A stretch of 64,000 nt of DNA from Atrina japonica. Taxonomy: Eukaryota > Mollusca > Bivalvia > Pterioida > Pinnidae. A program made the position numbers and the translations under genes. Below, one piece after another: positions 59,725 to 64,000 of this stretch. The notes below the pieces were generated by a model. The model was not told the DNA's origin, did not search any database, and saw only the letters and a list, made by a program, of their open reading frames with translations. The stretch is taken from NCBI GenBank assembly GCA_030159075.1, contig BROG01000976.1, positions 1 to 64,000 on the forward strand. The letters run 5' to 3'. The stretch's first letter is position 1. The number at the start of each line of letters is the position of its first letter.

Positions 59725-60725
59725 GTAGTAGTGTGACATCTATGTGGGTGTTTGGGTGGGGTGTTCATATGATGTAAACGTTCCCTATTCATTGTGTTGT
59801 GTGATATCTGTGTGGGTGTTTGGGTTGGGTGTGCATATGATGTAAACGTTCCCTCTTCATTGTGTTGTGTGACATCTGTGTGGGTGTTTGGGTGGGGTTG
59901 CATATGTTGTAAACGTTCACTCTTCATTGTTTTGTGTGACATCTGTGGAGGTGTTTGGGTGGGGTGTGCATATGATGTAAACGTTCCCTCTTCATTGTGT
60001 TGTGTGACATCTGTGTGGGTGTTTGGATGGGGTGTGCATATGATGTTAACGTTCACTCTTCATTGTATTGTGTGATATCTGTGGAGGTGTTTGGGTGGGC
60101 TGTGCATATGATGTAAACGTTCCCTCTTCATTGTGTTGTGTGATATCTGTGTGGGTGAGTGGATGTGTGTGTGTATATATTGTAAAGATGGGTGATGGGT
60201 ACATTGTGTTGTGTGACATATGTGGGGTAGGGTAAAGATACCTGGCACATTGTGTTGTGAGACATCTGTGGGGATGGGGTAAAGGTACCTGGTACATTGT
60301 GTTGTGCGACATCTGTGAGGATGGGCTAAAGGTACCTGGTACATTGTGTGACATTTATGTGGGTGGGTGGGTAGGGTTGATGTGTGTATAGCCACGTATA
60401 TGTTGTAAAGTGCCTGGTACTTAATGTTGTGTGACATCTGTTGGTTTTGGGTGAAGGTACCTGGTACACTGTGTTGTGCGACATCTGTGGGTTTGGGGTA
60501 ATGGTACCTGATATATTGTTTAGTGTGACATTTGTGGATATGGGGTACAGGTACCTGGTGGATTGTGTTACATCTGTATGGATGGGTATGATTGAGGTGT
60601 GTATACCTTGTAAAGTACCTTGTGCATTGTGTGACATTTGTGTGGGAGGGTGGGTGGTGTTGGTGTGTGTATAGCCTTGCATATGTTGTAAAGTAACTGG
60701 TATATTGTGTTGTGTGACTTTTGTC
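59725..60725. repeat. GT-rich minisatellite, 67-bp then ~50-bp units
   Basis: The left part has six units of TGTGGGTGTTTGGGTGGGGT, GTGCATATGATGTAAACGTT, CCCTCTTCATTGTGTTGTG TGACATC. The right part diverges to GGTACCTGGTACATTGTGTT GTGCGACATCTGTGGG units and mixed GTGGGTGGG forms, all sharing the TTGTGTTGTGTGACATCTGT core. Apparent frames here are repeat artefacts. Confidence 0.93.
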
Positions 60726-61794
60726 TGAGAGCTTGACACAAGCCATATACATGTACGGCTTTAAGTTTGTACCGGTATATAAAATTGTGAAGTCATTGTG
60801 TGCGTATATGATGCCATTTATTATTGCAAAACTTTGTTTATTTTTGATAAGTAAAGATAATTCATTATTTTGGTGCATTATCAGTATATTTTACAAATAC
60901 AATTCTAATGGATGGATGCTGATTTTAATCAAGGTCTATGGTTTATATAAGTATAATTTTGTGTATGTTATCATGTTTTCTGTGTGAATATTTCATGGAA
61001 ATTTACTCTTAATGGAGAGAAAGAAAGAGAAAGAGCACACAAGCATTCTAGTCCTAAATATAACTCGAAGTGTTCATCTGTTGTTTTTTTACATTGAAGC
61101 CCTTTATGTACTTAAATAATTTACAACTTCAGCTTTTACAAGTGAAATGTGCAATGGTAATATTTAATGTTGATATGTTTTTTTTTATGTGTATGCTGAT
61201 GTGCCTTTGTGTGTGTTGTACATATGTTAATGTTTGTGTGTTTGCATTATCTATCTTTATCTCGTTTCATGTTATTTTTTCAATTTTTTTAACAGATGGC
61301 AGTCATAGGCTTTCATAAAAGACTGACTTACATACCATCTATAACCTGTATTTCCTTAAAGATAATGATAAGAAATAAAACTGGACATAAGATTTAAATG
61401 ATATACAATTTATCACCTTTTAAATTTCTGTCTTGAAAATTAAGTTTGTTTGTTTCCCATAAAATTGTGCAATTTATACTAATTTTTGGTGAAAATTTTG
61501 ATTTTAAAATAAAATTAGATTATCAGAAGATTGATGTATATATGACATACTTACAAAAAAATGTTGTATTGGCCAAAACTGAAGCTACATCTGTTATTAT
61601 CAGTGCACCTTGATTGTTGATGATTCTTTATAAATATCTTTTTAATGAAATCAACCCAACTATTGTCTGATTCACACATCTTTGCGTGGCAAAGTAATTG
61701 TTTGATTATCACACGGTTGATTCTACTCACTTTTCAGTTATGACAGACTTCATCAGAAATGTGCTTTAATACAATTTGATTGGATTTGATTTTT

Positions 61795-61905
61795 TTTTCA
61801 CCACGCTCAAGAATTTTTCAGTTATATGGTGGCAGCCAGTTTTTAATAGTGAAGGAGAGAACCTGGTTACAGAGTACATGAAAAGAGACCAAAAGAGATG
61901 GTGTC
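61795..61905. repeat. Interspersed repeat fragment related to 47.4 kb
   Basis: CACGCTCAAGAATTTTTCAG, TTATATGGTGGCAGCC, GGAGAGAACCTGGTTACA and AAAAGAGACC. It has the SINE-body look ('CAAGAATTTTTCA') but no tRNA head is visible. Confidence 0.5.
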
Positions 61906-62269
61906 GTTAAAAGCAAAATGAATTTTAAATTTGTGTGCACATTTACATAAATAAGGAAAATGTAATAAATACAAAACCACACAAATGTTTCTATTCGTAC
62001 CATTGGACTGCACTTGATAATTGTAGGAGATGGATTCGACTCAGTGTAACATGGTATTCAGAGTACATAGGATATATTGAAAGTTTTGGGCATGTGGGAT
62101 ATATCTATAAAGTAAAAATACCTTTGTATTCATTGGGAGTGTTTTTATTTGCCTCTACAAGCTCCACTGGTAAATATTCAGCCACGCCCCATTTTAAACC
62201 TATGATATTATCATGATTATGATAGGAGTAGTCTACTGTTAAACAGATCGCTGAAAAATAGAAACTGAA

Positions 62270-62272
<3 letters not shown>

Positions 62273-62304
<32 letters not shown>
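62273..62304. repeat. (TG)n microsatellite
   Basis: About 16 TG dinucleotides. Confidence 0.95.
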
Positions 62305-62305
<1 letters not shown>

Positions 62306-63324
62306 TATTATGTTAAGATAAATATATCTGCATTTTTACTAAATGTTTTTTTTTTCTTGATGTTTATTTATATTCATATCAGTTATTTATCATTTACAGA
62401 AATGAAAACAAATTTTCAAGTTGTATAGATGGTTTGGTAATACATTCATTTTTCTCAAACTTGAACGAGCCAGTGTTTTTGTTCATACATATACAAATTT
62501 TTATCTATTTTGTGAAGTTTTTATTTCATGTCTCAGTCACTGCCAGAGCTTCCATGGCTATTTTTTGGTACTGATTTACATACATTTGTCTTGAACCAGG
62601 TTCTTATCATTTTGAAATGAAACATCACTCTGGACTTATAAGCCTGTGAAAATATTTAGCCAATCAGATTTCAGGATTAACTGAAGTTGCAATTACTCTC
62701 AAACTTGGTTAAATTCGTAACTTTACTAGTATCACACCATGTCAGACATTATAATTTATAAACTACATTCATTACTGCAAATTTAAAAACTGACAAATAA
62801 TACTAAGAGATAAATCACTTAAAATTGATACTGAGAATACTGGTATCATATTAAACACTAGATAATGAAGCTATTAACAAAATGTTAATAATGGAAATTT
62901 GAAGATTTCAATGGCCCCAAGATCCTCTGAGCCATTCTTGTATTAATTTTGATAAAGTGTTTGTTATAAGTGTGTTATATATGTATATTGTTTCCCCATG
63001 TATTTCACTTTAAGTAAAATATTTCATCTGAACCAACATATCATAAATATTTATGTACTTAGGTAATTTTTTTTAGTATTGACGTAAAAAAATTAAACAT
63101 ATCTGATAAAAGTTTGAATGTTTTGACTTATTTTGATGGATTACATAACAAATACAAAATGTACGATCAAATCTATTAATACTGTGTTGATTGCATAATT
63201 ATTTTTGTACAATTTTGGTCATCTTTTTGCAAATCACATAGTATGCATAAAAATCAATGTCCACCAAACAAACAAATATTATTTTTAGATCACCATGGCA
63301 AACACTTGTATTTTGAATGTGAAT

Positions 63325-63545
63325 TTTGTGGTGTTCCTATTTGATATTAGTTATTATTACGATATTTTTGTGTCATGTGATCTATTTATTTGATATTAGT
63401 TATAATTATGAGGTTTTTGTGTCATGTGATGATGTGTTCCTATTTATTTGACATATTTGATATTAGTTTTTATTACCATGTTTTTTGTGTCATGTGATGT
63501 GTTCCTATTTATTTGATATTAGTTTTTATTATGATGTTCTTGTGT
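63325..63545. repeat. ~55-bp degenerate tandem repeat
   Basis: Four units with TTTTTGTGTCATGTGATGTG, TTCCTATTTATTTGATATTA and GTTTTTATTATGATG. One unit has a duplicated TTTGACATA insertion. Confidence 0.88.
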
Positions 63546-64000
63546 ACCTACTGAGTTTGGTGCTAATAAAAAATAAAAATTGACCAGTTATTGCTTTTTA
63601 GTTGATCTGGATGAAAATCGCCTATATACTGTAAATAAGGCCAAAATTGTTGTATGTCATATGCTGAATACACTACAGCTGTATTTGGTCAGTTACAGAT
63701 TCAAACACCCGATTTTGTTCTATGCTTGTCTTGTGACGTTGATCATAAAGTTTATTGTTGGAATGATGTCACATGTCCTATATGCATCTTGCATATTTTG
63801 TTTAAAAATAATCTTGGGCAAAGTGGCGACGGTCATATTGCTTTCAATACAATGAAATTGTTCATGTAGTATAAATAAATTCAGTAGCAATAATAGGTTA
63901 CAGGATAAACAGAATAGATGATAAATCTTAAAATACAATTTGTATTTGAACTTGGATCAGAAAAATGCCACTGGCTCGACAATTGAGTCTCACCAGTGTT

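Larger units (their letters stand above)
60730..64000. other. Non-coding right end
   Basis: Besides the repeats listed separately, only AT-rich sequence is seen. Short frames (for example 61935-62216 and 63580-63855) have no recognisable family and no splice-linked partner that I could find. Confidence 0.55.

Noticed and set aside
60060..60878. 272-codon minus-strand frame
   Set aside because: Lies on the GT-rich minisatellite; composition (His/Thr/Pro) follows the repeat.

Overview
The window is AT-rich animal nuclear DNA, most likely from a bivalve mollusc. Reasons: two intron-rich conserved metazoan genes, a BEL/Pao retrotransposon, a Tc1-type DNA transposon, tRNA-headed SINEs, palindromic 'AGGTCACCTGA' interspersed repeats, very frequent ACATGTAC motifs and many minisatellites. 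The species cannot be told from the sequence.

Two genes are readable end to end. On the minus strand (24910 down to 3145) an 11-exon gene encodes mitochondrial lipoyl synthase (LIAS, 377 aa). All splice phases close and all six cluster cysteines are present. On the plus strand (46429 to 57553) a 4-exon gene encodes a TRMT9B/KIAA1456-type SAM-dependent methyltransferase (840 aa). Its last exon is very long and ends in the family's conserved C-terminal motif. The two genes are divergent, about 21.5 kb apart. I see no sign that they work together: one makes lipoyl cofactor in mitochondria, the other belongs to the tRNA-wobble methyltransferase (Trm9) family.

Layout: 1-3.1 kb holds one intact SINE and otherwise nothing recognised. 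3.1-24.9 kb is LIAS, with introns filled by minisatellites and a broken BEL/Pao element (7.0-12.3 kb). 24.9-46.4 kb is intergenic: a 73-bp array, MITE-like elements, a second SINE type, simple repeats, a decayed Tc1 element with matching terminal inverted repeats (41.87-43.38 kb) and a 63-bp array. 46.4-57.6 kb is TRMT9B, with two arrays in intron 1. 57.6-64 kb is non-coding with further arrays. Tandem arrays cover roughly 13 kb, about a fifth of the window.

The most unusual signal is that three LIAS minisatellites (30, 68-69 and about 23 bp units, downstream of exons 5, 7 and 9) are built from the exon's own last bases plus the first bases of the following intron. The 5' splice site has therefore been amplified in tandem, giving dozens of decoy donors. 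A 73-bp intergenic array also carries acceptor-like and donor-like motifs in every unit, and the 63-bp and 57-bp arrays carry donor-like motifs.
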